A stretch of 64,000 nt of DNA from an uncultured Brachyspira sp. (lineage in GTDB: Bacteria > Spirochaetota > Brachyspiria > Brachyspirales > Brachyspiraceae): assembly GCF_910578695.1 (NCBI RefSeq), contig NZ_CAJTQJ010000003.1, forward strand, positions 62,001-126,000. Direction: 5' to 3'. Under the pieces are notes generated by a model. That model did not search any database. It saw nothing but the letters and a program-made list of their open reading frames with translations, and was not told where the DNA came from. Of the stretch, positions 44,755 through 53,110 are shown in pieces (the stretch's first letter is position 1; the number at the start of each line of letters is the position of its first letter). Both the position numbers and the translations under genes were made by a program.

Positions 44755-44776
44755 TGAATAATAAGGATTAAATAAT

Positions 44777-45235
44777 ATGTTTGAACTCGTTTATGAACCT
44801 TCCTGCATACCTCTTAGCATTGAAGAGGGATATAAAAGACAGAACGAATTATTAAAACATACAAGATTTCTGCATACTGCATTCGAGGGTATAAAAATAG
44901 ATTTCTCTAATAAAAGCAGTATGCCGTTTATAAGAAAAGGTTCTATATGTATGTTTTGCTATTCAATATATGAAGCTAAAAAGCATATAGTATTAAAAGA
45001 CAATACAAATAATGACAGCAATAAATACATTCTATTAAAATTAATTAATAACGGAAGAAACCTAGATGCACAAATAGTAAACAGTTTAGACTGTTATTAT
45101 AATGAAGAATTAGGCGGTTTTTATTTGATCAACAATGAAGGAATAAGCAAATATATTCCATTAGTAATAACCGCCTTCGGCGATGGATATTATGAAATAG
45201 ATTATTTTGATATGTATAATAATGAAGTTTATTAA
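44777..45235 (+). CDS. Tail protein, paralogue of adhesin N-terminus
   Basis: 152 residues. It aligns by eye with the N-terminal ~150 residues of the 369-residue protein at 45347: MFELVYEP/MFKLIKEP, RFLHTAFEGIKI/RMLHTAFDGIKL, GSICMF/GSICEF. It is therefore a duplicated tail-attachment module without a receptor-binding tip. Role in host binding is inferred from position. Confidence 0.65.
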   Translation: MFELVYEPSCIPLSIEEGYKRQNELLKHTRFLHTAFEGIKIDFSNKSSMPFIRKGSICMFCYSIYEAKKHIVLKDNTNNDSNKYILLKLINNGRNLDAQIVNSLDCYYNEELGGFYLINNEGISKYIPLVITAFGDGYYEIDYFDMYNNEVY

Positions 45236-45346
45236 AAATAAAGCGAGAACGAGGCATAAAGCAAATTTATTTGCTTTATGATTATAGCCGAGTTTGAGCA
45301 TAGCAATAATAAATTATTTTGATATGTATAATAATGAGGTGTATTA
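45201..45346 (+). repeat. 34-bp direct repeat flanking element E5
   Basis: ATTATTTTGATATGTATAAT... at 45201-45234 recurs at 45313-45346 with two changes. Between them is a 78-base element with the perfect palindrome CATAAAGCAAAT/ATTTGCTTTATG (45255-45280) and boxes GCGAGAACGAGGC and CCGAGTTTGAGC. The second copy supplies GAGGTG as ribosome binding site for the next gene. Confidence 0.7.
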
Positions 45347-46456
45347 ATGTTTAAGTTAATTAAAGAACCAGAAGAAAATCCAAGCAATTTACTAAACAGC
45401 TATAGACTGCAGAATATTATTATGCAAAAAATGCGTATGCTTCACACGGCCTTCGACGGCATAAAATTAAATCATTGGAATGATACAGACAGAGAACTTC
45501 CAGATATTTTAGCAGGTAGTATTTGTGAGTTTGAAGGAAGATTATTTGAAACAAATCAAATTATAAAATTAATTGATAATATAACTGATAGCAATAGAGA
45601 TTTAAGATATATAAAACTTGTTATTCATAGGGATAATGAAGATAGTAATAATGATTATTTGACAGTAGAAATAGCATCAGGAAGCAGTAAGGGAAATGAA
45701 GATTTTCCAAATTATGATTATGAAAATAGAGGATTTTATGTAAAAAATGATAATAATATCATAATAGAGAAATATTTAAGATTGTCAATGAAATATGATG
45801 CTAGTTTAGGCGGTTATGTAGAGAAAAAATATTGGAATATTAATGACTTTCAAAGGAAAGGATTAACATTAAAAAGAAAAACTGTAAACTTTGGCGTTGG
45901 TACACATGAGTTTACTTTTCCAAGTGATGTTAATAGCATAACTGTACATATAACTTCAGGCGGTGGTGGTGCTGGTATGACCATAATAGAAACAGGAGAT
46001 AATGGGTATCATAATGCTACCAATGGAGGCAATTCTCAGGTATTAATAAATGATGCAGCTATAACAACATGCGGCGGCGGTGGTTGCGGAAAAATGACAG
46101 GATTAGCAACAGGTTCAGGATTAGCAGGTCAAGCTAGCGGACAAGGTAAATTATATCAAGGTTCAGATGGATATAAGGGGACACCTGGTCGAGGCGGTAT
46201 TTTAAATAGCCAATGTTTAGCAAGCGGCGGAAACGGAGGTGATGGTATAGCCCATAACATTGGTAACAAAGGTTCTATAGGAGGCGGCTCTGGGTCCGCT
46301 GCTATAGTAGATATAAATAGAGATATGTTAGGAGTTTCTTATAAAATTAAAATTATTGTAGGAGCTGGAGGTGTTAGCGGATATATGGATGGTAATCCAA
46401 CAAGAATGAATAATGGAGAAAATGGTTCAGCAGTTATTGAATATATGCAGAAATAG
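45347..46456 (+). CDS. Tail fibre/adhesin with glycine-rich tip
   Basis: 369 residues. The N-terminal ~160 are shared with the upstream tail protein. From about residue 185 the chain becomes a glycine-rich domain (ITSGGGGAG, CGGGGCGKMTG, GSIGGGSGSAAI, IVGAGGVSG, final GENGSAVIEYM), as in glycine-rich tail adhesin tips that contact host outer-membrane proteins. It is the likely receptor-binding protein. GAGGTG precedes the ATG. Confidence 0.75.
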   Translation: MFKLIKEPEENPSNLLNSYRLQNIIMQKMRMLHTAFDGIKLNHWNDTDRELPDILAGSICEFEGRLFETNQIIKLIDNITDSNRDLRYIKLVIHRDNEDSNNDYLTVEIASGSSKGNEDFPNYDYENRGFYVKNDNNIIIEKYLRLSMKYDASLGGYVEKKYWNINDFQRKGLTLKRKTVNFGVGTHEFTFPSDVNSITVHITSGGGGAGMTIIETGDNGYHNATNGGNSQVLINDAAITTCGGGGCGKMTGLATGSGLAGQASGQGKLYQGSDGYKGTPGRGGILNSQCLASGGNGGDGIAHNIGNKGSIGGGSGSAAIVDINRDMLGVSYKIKIIVGAGGVSGYMDGNPTRMNNGENGSAVIEYMQK

Positions 46457-46468
46457 TGAGTTTATAAA

Positions 46469-48412
46469 ATGATTAAATCATTTGCAAACATTATAGAACT
46501 TGATATTTCTAGTCCTGATACTAGATTAATATTCGCACCTTCTGCAGGTGTATGGATTGCAAGTATTAATGAAATATATTCATTATACAAAGATTCTTAT
46601 TTTAATGAATTATTTAATATAGAAGAAAATGAATTATATAATTTATTTAATATAGGTTCTATCAGTGTTGACAATGACAGAGGATATATAGAAGTATTTT
46701 CTTTAGAAGCTCTTTATCAGCAAAATAAATCTTATTATCAATATACAGAAAATAAAATAAATTATATAGCTATACATTTTAATAACTTTGAAACTCCTTA
46801 CAGCAAGAAAAATATTATTATAAATATAAAAAGATTATTCTCCACACGTGAATGGCTTGATAGTAATAATAATTCGCCACAGGCGGGCAGTCGCCTAATT
46901 ACTGAATTAAATAATATATACATAGAACCTAGAGTTGAGGAGATAGATACAGCGGATATAGAAGGGGATTCGCTTGCATTTGATACTATTCAAACAAATG
47001 AGATGTCTGTTACATTAAGAAATGATGACGGACTTTTTGATGATTTTATTAATTTATACGGCAATAGATTTTTAGTCAGGCAGGTGTTTGACGGCAGCGA
47101 TTTTTTTGATTCAAAAATTATATTCTCTGGTTTTATTCAAAAGCCTGACTATGCTTTTTTAGAAACTGTAACAATAACAGCATCGGATATAAGAGCTTCT
47201 TTTTCTACTGAACTTCCTAAAAATGTTTTCAGTGAAAAAGAATATTCAGACTTAAAAAACTTCCCAGAGAATGTTCAAAGCGGGGAAGATACTATTGACA
47301 CCTGCAGAACTTTAGCAGCTGGACATGGCATTATAGTAAAATTAAAACCTATAAAATATTATACTCCTGATATATTAAATCCTGATTTAATACCAGAAGT
47401 AGTTTTTGAAATATGCGATACATCAAGACATGCTATAGAAAGTATTGTTAATAGAAATGACAAACTTGATGGTAATAAATTGAAGCCGCATATATATTTT
47501 ATAGAAACACCAGAAAGCGAAAATGAAATAATAGAACGTGAAAATGGTAAGGTTATAAGCGGAGAATTGGAGATATTTATACCTGAGTTTAAAGATTATA
47601 ATGATGGAAAAGGAAGTCAAAGAGTATGGACATTAGATAAAGAAAAAGGTCAGTTAATTTTTAGAGGACATAAACAAATACATTCTATAACAGATACTAA
47701 TGATAATTTATATGAGTTATATGCAGAAATAGATATACCGCCTTATAAATCTTTAACTCTCATTAGAGAGATTTTAGAAGATTATGAGAACATAGCATAC
47801 ATTAAAGAAAATTATAATATAGAAAATTGGCAGATTGAAGAAGAACGTTCAAGAGAAATAGCTATTTTGCTTGATAATGATAATAAAAAAACTACACTTG
47901 ATTTAATAGGAGAACTTTCATTTTTAGAGCAAGGAAGATTAGAGATATATGACAATAAAATAGATTTTATTAGTACAAGATTTCGCAGTAATGAAGCTAA
48001 ATATAAAATAAAACAATACTGCATGGGAAGAGTTGATAAAACGGTAGAAGAAGGTGAATATTTATCAAGCTGCAGTATTAAATATGATCTATTAAAATCT
48101 ACATACAAAAATACTGACTTTGAAGAGGAAGCTAAAAAAAGGCATAGAATAAATGCACATGAGGAGTTTGAAACATTACTAAAAAGAAAAGAAGACACTA
48201 TCAGTTTATCTAATGAAATAATGAAAAGCAGATACTTATTAAAAGAGTATTATACATTTGAATATTATGAAACTTTAGATTTTCTAAAGTTATTTGATAT
48301 AGTAGAGTTTGAATATAGAAGAGAAAACGGCACTTATTATATAAAGCCTTGCAAGTGTGAAATACTCAAACTCAATATATTTGATAATGTAATTAAGCTA
48401 AGACAATTATAA
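46469..48412 (+). CDS. Tail hub / baseplate protein
   Basis: 647 residues. The central part (MSVTLRNDDGLFDDFINLYG, FSGFIQKPDYAFLETVTITA, residues about 175-240) resembles gp27/Tal-like tail hubs, with a further helical C-terminal region. It probably forms the tip through which DNA leaves. The short palindromic patch at 46871-46900 encodes SPQAGSRLIT. Not assigned to a named family. Confidence 0.6.
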   Translation: MIKSFANIIELDISSPDTRLIFAPSAGVWIASINEIYSLYKDSYFNELFNIEENELYNLFNIGSISVDNDRGYIEVFSLEALYQQNKSYYQYTENKINYIAIHFNNFETPYSKKNIIINIKRLFSTREWLDSNNNSPQAGSRLITELNNIYIEPRVEEIDTADIEGDSLAFDTIQTNEMSVTLRNDDGLFDDFINLYGNRFLVRQVFDGSDFFDSKIIFSGFIQKPDYAFLETVTITASDIRASFSTELPKNVFSEKEYSDLKNFPENVQSGEDTIDTCRTLAAGHGIIVKLKPIKYYTPDILNPDLIPEVVFEICDTSRHAIESIVNRNDKLDGNKLKPHIYFIETPESENEIIERENGKVISGELEIFIPEFKDYNDGKGSQRVWTLDKEKGQLIFRGHKQIHSITDTNDNLYELYAEIDIPPYKSLTLIREILEDYENIAYIKENYNIENWQIEEERSREIAILLDNDNKKTTLDLIGELSFLEQGRLEIYDNKIDFISTRFRSNEAKYKIKQYCMGRVDKTVEEGEYLSSCSIKYDLLKSTYKNTDFEEEAKKRHRINAHEEFETLLKRKEDTISLSNEIMKSRYLLKEYYTFEYYETLDFLKLFDIVEFEYRRENGTYYIKPCKCEILKLNIFDNVIKLRQL

Positions 48413-48427
48413 TTTTTAGGAGGCATT

Positions 48428-48622
48428 ATGATTACAAGTTTAGGAGTTATTGCAATAGATAATATGTCAGTAGAAGATATAGCATACAGCTATAATTATG
48501 CAGAATATATTGAATTGAAACATGATATAGATTCAGCCAAAAAAGAATTAAATATTACAAATATTTGTAATACTCATGATGCTATAAAAATTGCAGAGCA
48601 CATAAATAATTTATGGAGATAA
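48428..48622 (+). CDS. Small late protein, unknown
   Basis: 64 residues, acidic and helical, with an AGGAGG ribosome binding site. Not recognised. It lies between the tail hub and the regulator gene. Confidence 0.55.
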   Translation: MITSLGVIAIDNMSVEDIAYSYNYAEYIELKHDIDSAKKELNITNICNTHDAIKIAEHINNLWR

Positions 48623-48625
48623 AAA

Positions 48626-49015
48626 ATGAAAAAAAATGCTAATACCTGTAATTTATGCAGTAAGAGAGATACATGCGTACAGTTATGCGATGATATGAAA
48701 AAAATAATAAGAAATAAAAAAAATAATAATGATATTTATTCTGATGCTACATTTAATGCATTTGAAATAGATCTCTCAAATATTATATATACTTTTGGCC
48801 TGTCAAAACTAGAAGATAGAGACAGCAAAAGAATAATAATAGCATTACTTAAAAAAGATCAAAGAAAAATGCTTTCTTTGCTGTCAAAAGGATATACACA
48901 AAAAGAAATAGCAAAAGAATTAAAAATGTCTCAGAGTAATATTTCCCAAAAACTGAATAATATAAAAAAAGAGCTTCAAGAATCAATGATACAAATAATG
49001 CCATATATTTTATAA
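48626..49015 (+). CDS. HTH transcription regulator, probable late regulator
   Basis: 129 residues. The C-terminal HTH resembles sigma region 4/LuxR: SLLSKGYTQKEIAKELKMSQ then SNISQKLNNIKKEL. The N-terminus has a Cys cluster (CNLCSKRDTCVQLC). Size and place recall ArpU-like late regulators, and a duplicated AT-rich motif (33528 and 49040) lies in front of the two candidate late transcription units, one of them directly after this gene. Confidence 0.65.
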   Translation: MKKNANTCNLCSKRDTCVQLCDDMKKIIRNKKNNNDIYSDATFNAFEIDLSNIIYTFGLSKLEDRDSKRIIIALLKKDQRKMLSLLSKGYTQKEIAKELKMSQSNISQKLNNIKKELQESMIQIMPYIL

Positions 49016-49039
49016 TTTTTTATATAAGCAATGAATTAT

Positions 49040-49058
49040 CCTTATATTTTTTTATATA
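49040..49058 (+). promoter_or_regulatory. Putative late promoter motif, copy 2
   Basis: CCTTATATTTTTTTATATA, 30 bases before the ATG at 49089 and identical to the copy before the portal gene. Confidence 0.45.
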
Positions 49059-49088
49059 AGTGTATGAATATCAATATAAGGATAAAAC

Positions 49089-49427
49089 ATGTCAAAGGAA
49101 AGTATAACAGAATTAAATAAAAAAGAAATATCATTAATAGAAAAATATATTAAGCTAAAAAATGATGAGAAAAAGAATAGCGAAAATATTGAGGCTATGA
49201 AAGATGATGTTCTTAAAATATTAAAAGAACATGAAGGTAAAGTTGTGCATAACGGATATAACATATCAATGCATGCGAATACATCGTATCAATACAGCGA
49301 ATCTATAGTGAATATAGAAACAGAAATTAAAGTATTAAAGCAAAGAGAAGTGACGCTTCAAATAGCAAAACCGAAATCAAATACTGAATATATAAAAGTA
49401 TACGAATTAAAAAAAGAGGAAAGATAA
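49089..49427 (+). CDS. Coiled-coil protein, unknown
   Basis: 112 residues, helical and highly charged; residues 5-55 and 85-110 look like coiled coil around a short beta hairpin (GKVVHNGYNISMHANTSY). It is the first gene after late motif copy 2, before the lysis genes. Function unknown. Confidence 0.6.
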   Translation: MSKESITELNKKEISLIEKYIKLKNDEKKNSENIEAMKDDVLKILKEHEGKVVHNGYNISMHANTSYQYSESIVNIETEIKVLKQREVTLQIAKPKSNTEYIKVYELKKEER

Positions 49428-49430
49428 ATA

Positions 49431-49500
49431 ATAAGCGAGTATGAGCCGCCGCTATACTGGAGTATAGCGGGATTTTTAGGCACGCAAAGCGACAGCAATA
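49431..49500 (+). repeat. Dispersed hairpin element, copy E6
   Basis: Contains GCGAGTATGAGCC, the hairpin CCGCTATAC/GTATAGCGG (49449-49470), then AGGCACGCAAAGCGACAGCAAT split as in copy E1. It lies just before the endolysin's AGAGGAG site. Confidence 0.75.
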
Positions 49501-49523
49501 TAGAAAATAAAGAGGAGTGATAT

Positions 49524-50126
49524 ATGTTTAATGAAAATATATTAAATAAAATCGGTATAAATATAAAATGGCTTATGCCATTAAATAATGCTTTTCAAAA
49601 ATACAATATTACGGATAAAAAAGAAGCTGCTATGTTTTTAGCACAAACTACGCATGAAAGTAATGATTATAAAAGGCTTGAAGAGAGCTTCAGATATACT
49701 CCTCAAAGGCTTTTTGATGTTTTCAAAAAAAGGGTTGGAAGTTTGGAAAATGCTAAAAAGTTATGTATTCAGGGAGCTGAGGCTATTGGCAACTTTGTTT
49801 ACGGCGGTCGTTTAGGTAATACAGAAGACGAAGGCTATAAATATAGAGGCAGAGGTATTATTCAGCTTACTGGAAAAAATAATTATAGAAATTACGGAAA
49901 AAAAATAAATGCTGATTTAGTTAATAATCCAGATTTGGCAAAAGAGTCTAATAATGCTGTAGAGATTGCTTTATTATTTTGGCAGGAAAAAGGATGCGGT
50001 ATTTTAGCCTCTCAAGGCGATGTTAAAGGAGTTACAAAACTTATTAACGGCGGATACAACGGACTTGAGGATAGGCAGAAAAGATTTGAAAGAATATTAA
50101 AAATATTAGAGGGTTCAAATGGCTGA
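49524..50126 (+). CDS. GH19 endolysin
   Basis: 200 residues of glycoside hydrolase family 19. AQTTHESNDYKRLEESFRYTP holds the catalytic Glu near residue 39, and the family signature YKYRGRGIIQLTGKNNYRNYG is near 112-132 (shown in parts), with NPDLAKES and a final LINGGYNGLEDRQ. It should cleave peptidoglycan at the end of the phage cycle. No signal peptide, so it needs a holin. AGAGGAG ribosome binding site. Confidence 0.92.
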   Translation: MFNENILNKIGINIKWLMPLNNAFQKYNITDKKEAAMFLAQTTHESNDYKRLEESFRYTPQRLFDVFKKRVGSLENAKKLCIQGAEAIGNFVYGGRLGNTEDEGYKYRGRGIIQLTGKNNYRNYGKKINADLVNNPDLAKESNNAVEIALLFWQEKGCGILASQGDVKGVTKLINGGYNGLEDRQKRFERILKILEGSNG

Positions 50127-50946
50127 TATATTGACTGCCTTATCTATAATAGGTATTTGTACAACAATACTTATTATAGGGAAATGGGTTAAAGAACTTA
50201 TTATGCATAATAAACAAGCTAACTTAAAAGCAAATCTTAAAGATGGTACTATAGAGTTTGGAAATAATAAAGCTAATATAGAAAAACCTATAGAGAATCA
50301 AAATAAAATAGTATCTAATGCTTTTGAATCCCCAAAAGAACTAGCTGTATTAGAATCTAAAAATAACAGTGAAATATTAGCTTATTATAATGGTGATAAT
50401 AAAGATGAAAATAAGTTTAAATATGATGATAAAATTACATCGCTTACAGTTTATAAAGAATACAGCAGTATAATAAGTCAAAGCACATTAAAAGTACAAA
50501 GTCAAATCATAAGCTACATAGCACATAATCATATACTTAATAAAAACAAGTCCGAGTTTGAAAAATATGTAAAAGAAAAAAGAATAGAAATTATAGATAT
50601 ATATAATACATCTTTATCTAAAAGCGATATTATAAGTATAAAAAAATTGGCATTAGAAAATATCTGCAACTTCTATTATATGATTATATTAGACAAAGTT
50701 AAAGATATTTACAAATCAATTTACAATAATCATAAAGCACAATATGAGAAACGTAAGGATTTTTTGAAAAATCTTAAAAATATTCCTGCTGCTGACAGAT
50801 TAAAAAGTTATTATGTATTTATCTATAATAACTTTACTGAAACAACTATTAAAGACAGTGAAATAGTTTTAGAAAATCTTGAATATTTGCAGAAGTTTCT
50901 TCTAGGCATATTTCACGACAATTTAAAATATAATGGAGTTAGATAA
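50119..50946 (+). CDS. Membrane-anchored helical protein, unknown
   Basis: 275 residues: one N-terminal membrane helix (residues 5-25) followed by a long, charged, helical cytoplasmic or periplasmic domain. It overlaps the endolysin gene by eight bases and is one base ahead of the holin candidate, so it belongs to the lysis operon. It may be a lysis regulator; no family recognised. Confidence 0.6.
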   Translation: MADILTALSIIGICTTILIIGKWVKELIMHNKQANLKANLKDGTIEFGNNKANIEKPIENQNKIVSNAFESPKELAVLESKNNSEILAYYNGDNKDENKFKYDDKITSLTVYKEYSSIISQSTLKVQSQIISYIAHNHILNKNKSEFEKYVKEKRIEIIDIYNTSLSKSDIISIKKLALENICNFYYMIILDKVKDIYKSIYNNHKAQYEKRKDFLKNLKNIPAADRLKSYYVFIYNNFTETTIKDSEIVLENLEYLQKFLLGIFHDNLKYNGVR

Positions 50947-51210
50947 ATGAGTTTTATAGACAAACATAATGCCAATAAAAAAGTAAGCATATATACAAGC
51001 ATAATCAGCTTTGTTTTAGGATGGGTTGTTGTATTTTATTTAATAGTAATAAAAGGATTAACTCCTGCTCAGGATTGGGGAGTTGCATTGCTTATTATAG
51101 TTTTAGGTTTAAGCAGTGTCAGTATGGGAAGCGATTTAAGAGGCTTTCTAAAGATATTAAAAAACAATAATCATAATGATGATGATAAAAAAAATAATAA
51201 TAAAGAATAA
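50947..51210 (+). CDS. Holin candidate
   Basis: 87 residues with two hydrophobic helices (about 15-36 and 46-62), an SMGSDLRG turn and a hydrophilic Asn/Lys-rich tail. Length, topology and place between endolysin and spanin genes fit a holin that permeabilises the inner membrane. Confidence 0.65.
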   Translation: MSFIDKHNANKKVSIYTSIISFVLGWVVVFYLIVIKGLTPAQDWGVALLIIVLGLSSVSMGSDLRGFLKILKNNNHNDDDKKNNNKE

Positions 51211-51221
51211 AAGGAGTAAGA

Positions 51222-51770
51222 ATGATTACATCGACAATGTTTTTTAGTTTTTTTAGAACTAAGTTAGGCAAGCGAATAATAGCTGCTGTTATTATTGCTT
51301 TAGTAGTTTTTGTATGCTTTTCAGTTATAGCATATAAAAATAATACTATAAGGCAAAAGGAAAAAGAGATTGCACAATATCAGGAGAATATTAAAGGTTT
51401 AGAGCTTCAAACTCAAACACTTCAAAATGAGATACTGTTTATTAAAGAAAATGAAAAGTTCCAAAATAGTTTTAGTAATTCTGATACTATGATTAAAAGC
51501 ATAGACCAAGAAAAGCTGACAAGGACAGAATATGAAACATTTAATAGTATATCTAATAATTTTTATAAGTATTTTAATAGTATTAACTTCATGCAGTACA
51601 AAAATAAAATATGTCAAAGTACCGCTTTCTACACCGCCAGAAATATTTATTATAAAGTCAGCAACAAATCGGCAGGATTTAATGAGAAGGTATCAGGAAA
51701 GTATTATAAAAATAGGAGAATGGCAGATTTGGTACAATGCACAAGTAGCCACAAATTATTACTTATATAA
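51222..51770 (+). CDS. i-spanin (Rz-like)
   Basis: 182 residues: one N-terminal membrane helix (about 18-40) then a periplasmic coiled coil (IRQKEKEIAQYQENIKGLEL onward), the layout of Rz-type i-spanins. The second half overlaps a lipoprotein gene in another frame. AAAGGAG ribosome binding site. The last ~60 residues look poorly constrained, consistent with dual-frame coding. Confidence 0.75.
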   Translation: MITSTMFFSFFRTKLGKRIIAAVIIALVVFVCFSVIAYKNNTIRQKEKEIAQYQENIKGLELQTQTLQNEILFIKENEKFQNSFSNSDTMIKSIDQEKLTRTEYETFNSISNNFYKYFNSINFMQYKNKICQSTAFYTARNIYYKVSNKSAGFNEKVSGKYYKNRRMADLVQCTSSHKLLLI

Positions 51771-51780
51771 AAATAAATAA
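51532..51780 (+). CDS. o-spanin (Rz1-like lipoprotein), overlapping Rz
   Basis: 82 residues with a signal peptide and lipobox (IVLTSC, Cys near residue 21), followed by YVKVPLSTPPE, the Pro-containing start typical of Rz1 proteins. It is read from inside the i-spanin gene in a different frame and extends ten bases past it. AAGGA six bases upstream. Together with the i-spanin it should fuse inner and outer membranes after endolysin action. Confidence 0.8.
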   Translation: MKHLIVYLIIFISILIVLTSCSTKIKYVKVPLSTPPEIFIIKSATNRQDLMRRYQESIIKIGEWQIWYNAQVATNYYLYKNK

Positions 51781-51802
51781 CAAAAACAATAGGAGTTTTA
51801 TT

Positions 51803-52471
51803 ATGCTTGAAAAAACTACAGAATATCAAGAAGTATCTGCACAGCAGAATGAAGAAACTGTATATGCTGAAGATATTAATCAAATAATAACAAATGTAGA
51901 AAAATTAAAAGGCGGTCAGGCTAATGAAGCTCCTGTTTCTAATATCAAAGATTTACATTCTAGTATAAATGAGTTAAAAGAAAGAATTGATGGTTTAGGA
52001 AATGAAGGAAGTTCATCATCAAAGTCGATATTATTCAATAAAATTAAAAAAATATCTGAAATAAATATAAACATTAGCGAACAGGAAATGATTTTAGCTG
52101 TTTATGAACTATTTACTTATTTACCTATTCAAAAGATAAACAACAATACTTTATCTTTTGTTACATTTCCAAAAGATTTAGCAAGTTTTTTTTATTTGCC
52201 TAAAATACAAGTAAATGCTTTATATAATGGAATAACAGCAATACCATTTTTTAATAAAAATTTATCTAGTGACAGAAGCTATATAATTGATAGTTTATTT
52301 TTTAGTGTATTTAATATAAGCAATGATCCTTTTGTAAATCTATGCGGAACTACAGATATAGATATATCTCAAAAAGATTTTAGCGATGTATCTGCATCAT
52401 GTTATATAAAGTTTATATATCAAGACGGATTTGATAATGTAGAAGTTAATAATTCTTTAACAGTATATTAA
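51803..52471 (+). CDS. Possible tail fibre or structural protein
   Basis: 222 residues. The N-terminal 75 residues are helical (KTTEYQEVSAQQNEETVYAE, then DINQIITNVEKLKGG, a pattern seen in phage fibre stems), and the remainder is beta-rich. It sits after the lysis genes. Function uncertain. Confidence 0.5.
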   Translation: MLEKTTEYQEVSAQQNEETVYAEDINQIITNVEKLKGGQANEAPVSNIKDLHSSINELKERIDGLGNEGSSSSKSILFNKIKKISEININISEQEMILAVYELFTYLPIQKINNNTLSFVTFPKDLASFFYLPKIQVNALYNGITAIPFFNKNLSSDRSYIIDSLFFSVFNISNDPFVNLCGTTDIDISQKDFSDVSASCYIKFIYQDGFDNVEVNNSLTVY

Positions 52472-52489
52472 AAATTATAAGGAGTAAAT

Positions 52490-52699
52490 ATGTTTAAATT
52501 AATATTAATTTTTTTAATAGGTGCTATGGTGTTTTTTACTTTTATTGGAATAGTAAAATACTATAACAAGTTTATGAATGAGGTTGAAGGAACATTTAGA
52601 GATAGATTAAAAGCTCTTATTAAAGAAAAAACATCAGTATATTATTTTATTAAATTAGCTTATGGATGCTTGATGTTTTTTATAGCTATTATTTCATAA
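52490..52699 (+). CDS. Small membrane protein, unknown
   Basis: 69 residues with two hydrophobic helices (3-23 and 50-68) and a charged middle. It could be a second holin/antiholin or a lysogenic membrane protein. AAGGAG ribosome binding site; a terminator follows after about 70 bases. Confidence 0.55.
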   Translation: MFKLILIFLIGAMVFFTFIGIVKYYNKFMNEVEGTFRDRLKALIKEKTSVYYFIKLAYGCLMFFIAIIS

Positions 52700-52771
52700 A
52701 TCAAAGTTTGAAATTGCTAATCCAATATTACTTCTAATCTGCCATTTTCTACTAACAATAAAATGTTTTAA

Positions 52772-52805
52772 GGCGGAGCTTAAAAAGTTCCGCCCTATTT
52801 TTTAT
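52772..52805 (+). terminator. Terminator at end of late block
   Basis: GGCGGA/TCCGCC stem with an 11-base loop and a downstream T run. The same GGCGGAGCTTAAA start recurs in the hairpin at 53229. Confidence 0.75.
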
Positions 52806-52809
52806 AAAA

Positions 52810-52996
52810 TTATTTTTTTTGTATGCTTTCTAAATATCTTTTATGAATAGCCTCTATATATTCGCCTAAAGACATATTGTACTTTCTTGCATAGTCTTTC
52901 ATTTCATTAATACACTCTTCTGAAGCTGTAAAAGCCCAGTGCAGTTTTTTTGGTGCTTTTTTTTAACTCTTCTTTTTTTTCTAATTCATTAGTCAT
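52810..52996 (-). pseudogene. Ribbon-helix-helix gene RHH3, frameshifted at A8 tract
   Basis: From the ATG at 52996 (AAGGAG upstream) the frame reads MTNELEKKEELKK and then closes. In the next frame it continues APKKLHWAFTASEECINE, ARKYNMSLGEYIEAIHKRYL to a stop at 52810, a clear RHH domain like RHH1 and RHH2. One base too many in the run of eight A's (plus-strand T's near 52958-52965) explains the break. It may be a decay mutation, a phase-variable tract, transcriptional slippage, or sequencing error. Confidence 0.65.
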
Positions 52997-53006
52997 ATAC
53001 AACTCC

Positions 53007-53034
53007 TTGATATTATTTATTTTAATATTATAAT
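53007..53034 (+). promoter_or_regulatory. Plus-strand promoter antisense to micropeptide C
   Basis: TTGATA (53007-53012) and TATAAT (53029-53034), spacer 16. The start near 53041 coincides with the first base of a strong hairpin. Confidence 0.6.
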
Positions 53035-53040
53035 TTTTGC

Positions 53041-53110
53041 ATCAGGCATACTTGCAGTGTATGCCTGATAGAGAACAAAGTTTTATATTGTTCATTCTTT
53101 AAATATGTCT
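53041..53110 (+). ncRNA. Predicted antisense RNA C
   Basis: It would open with the hairpin ATCAGGCATAC/GTATGCCTGAT (53041-53069), then run antisense into the end of micropeptide C. The same hairpin would end the micropeptide message in the other direction. Extent inferred. Confidence 0.4.
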
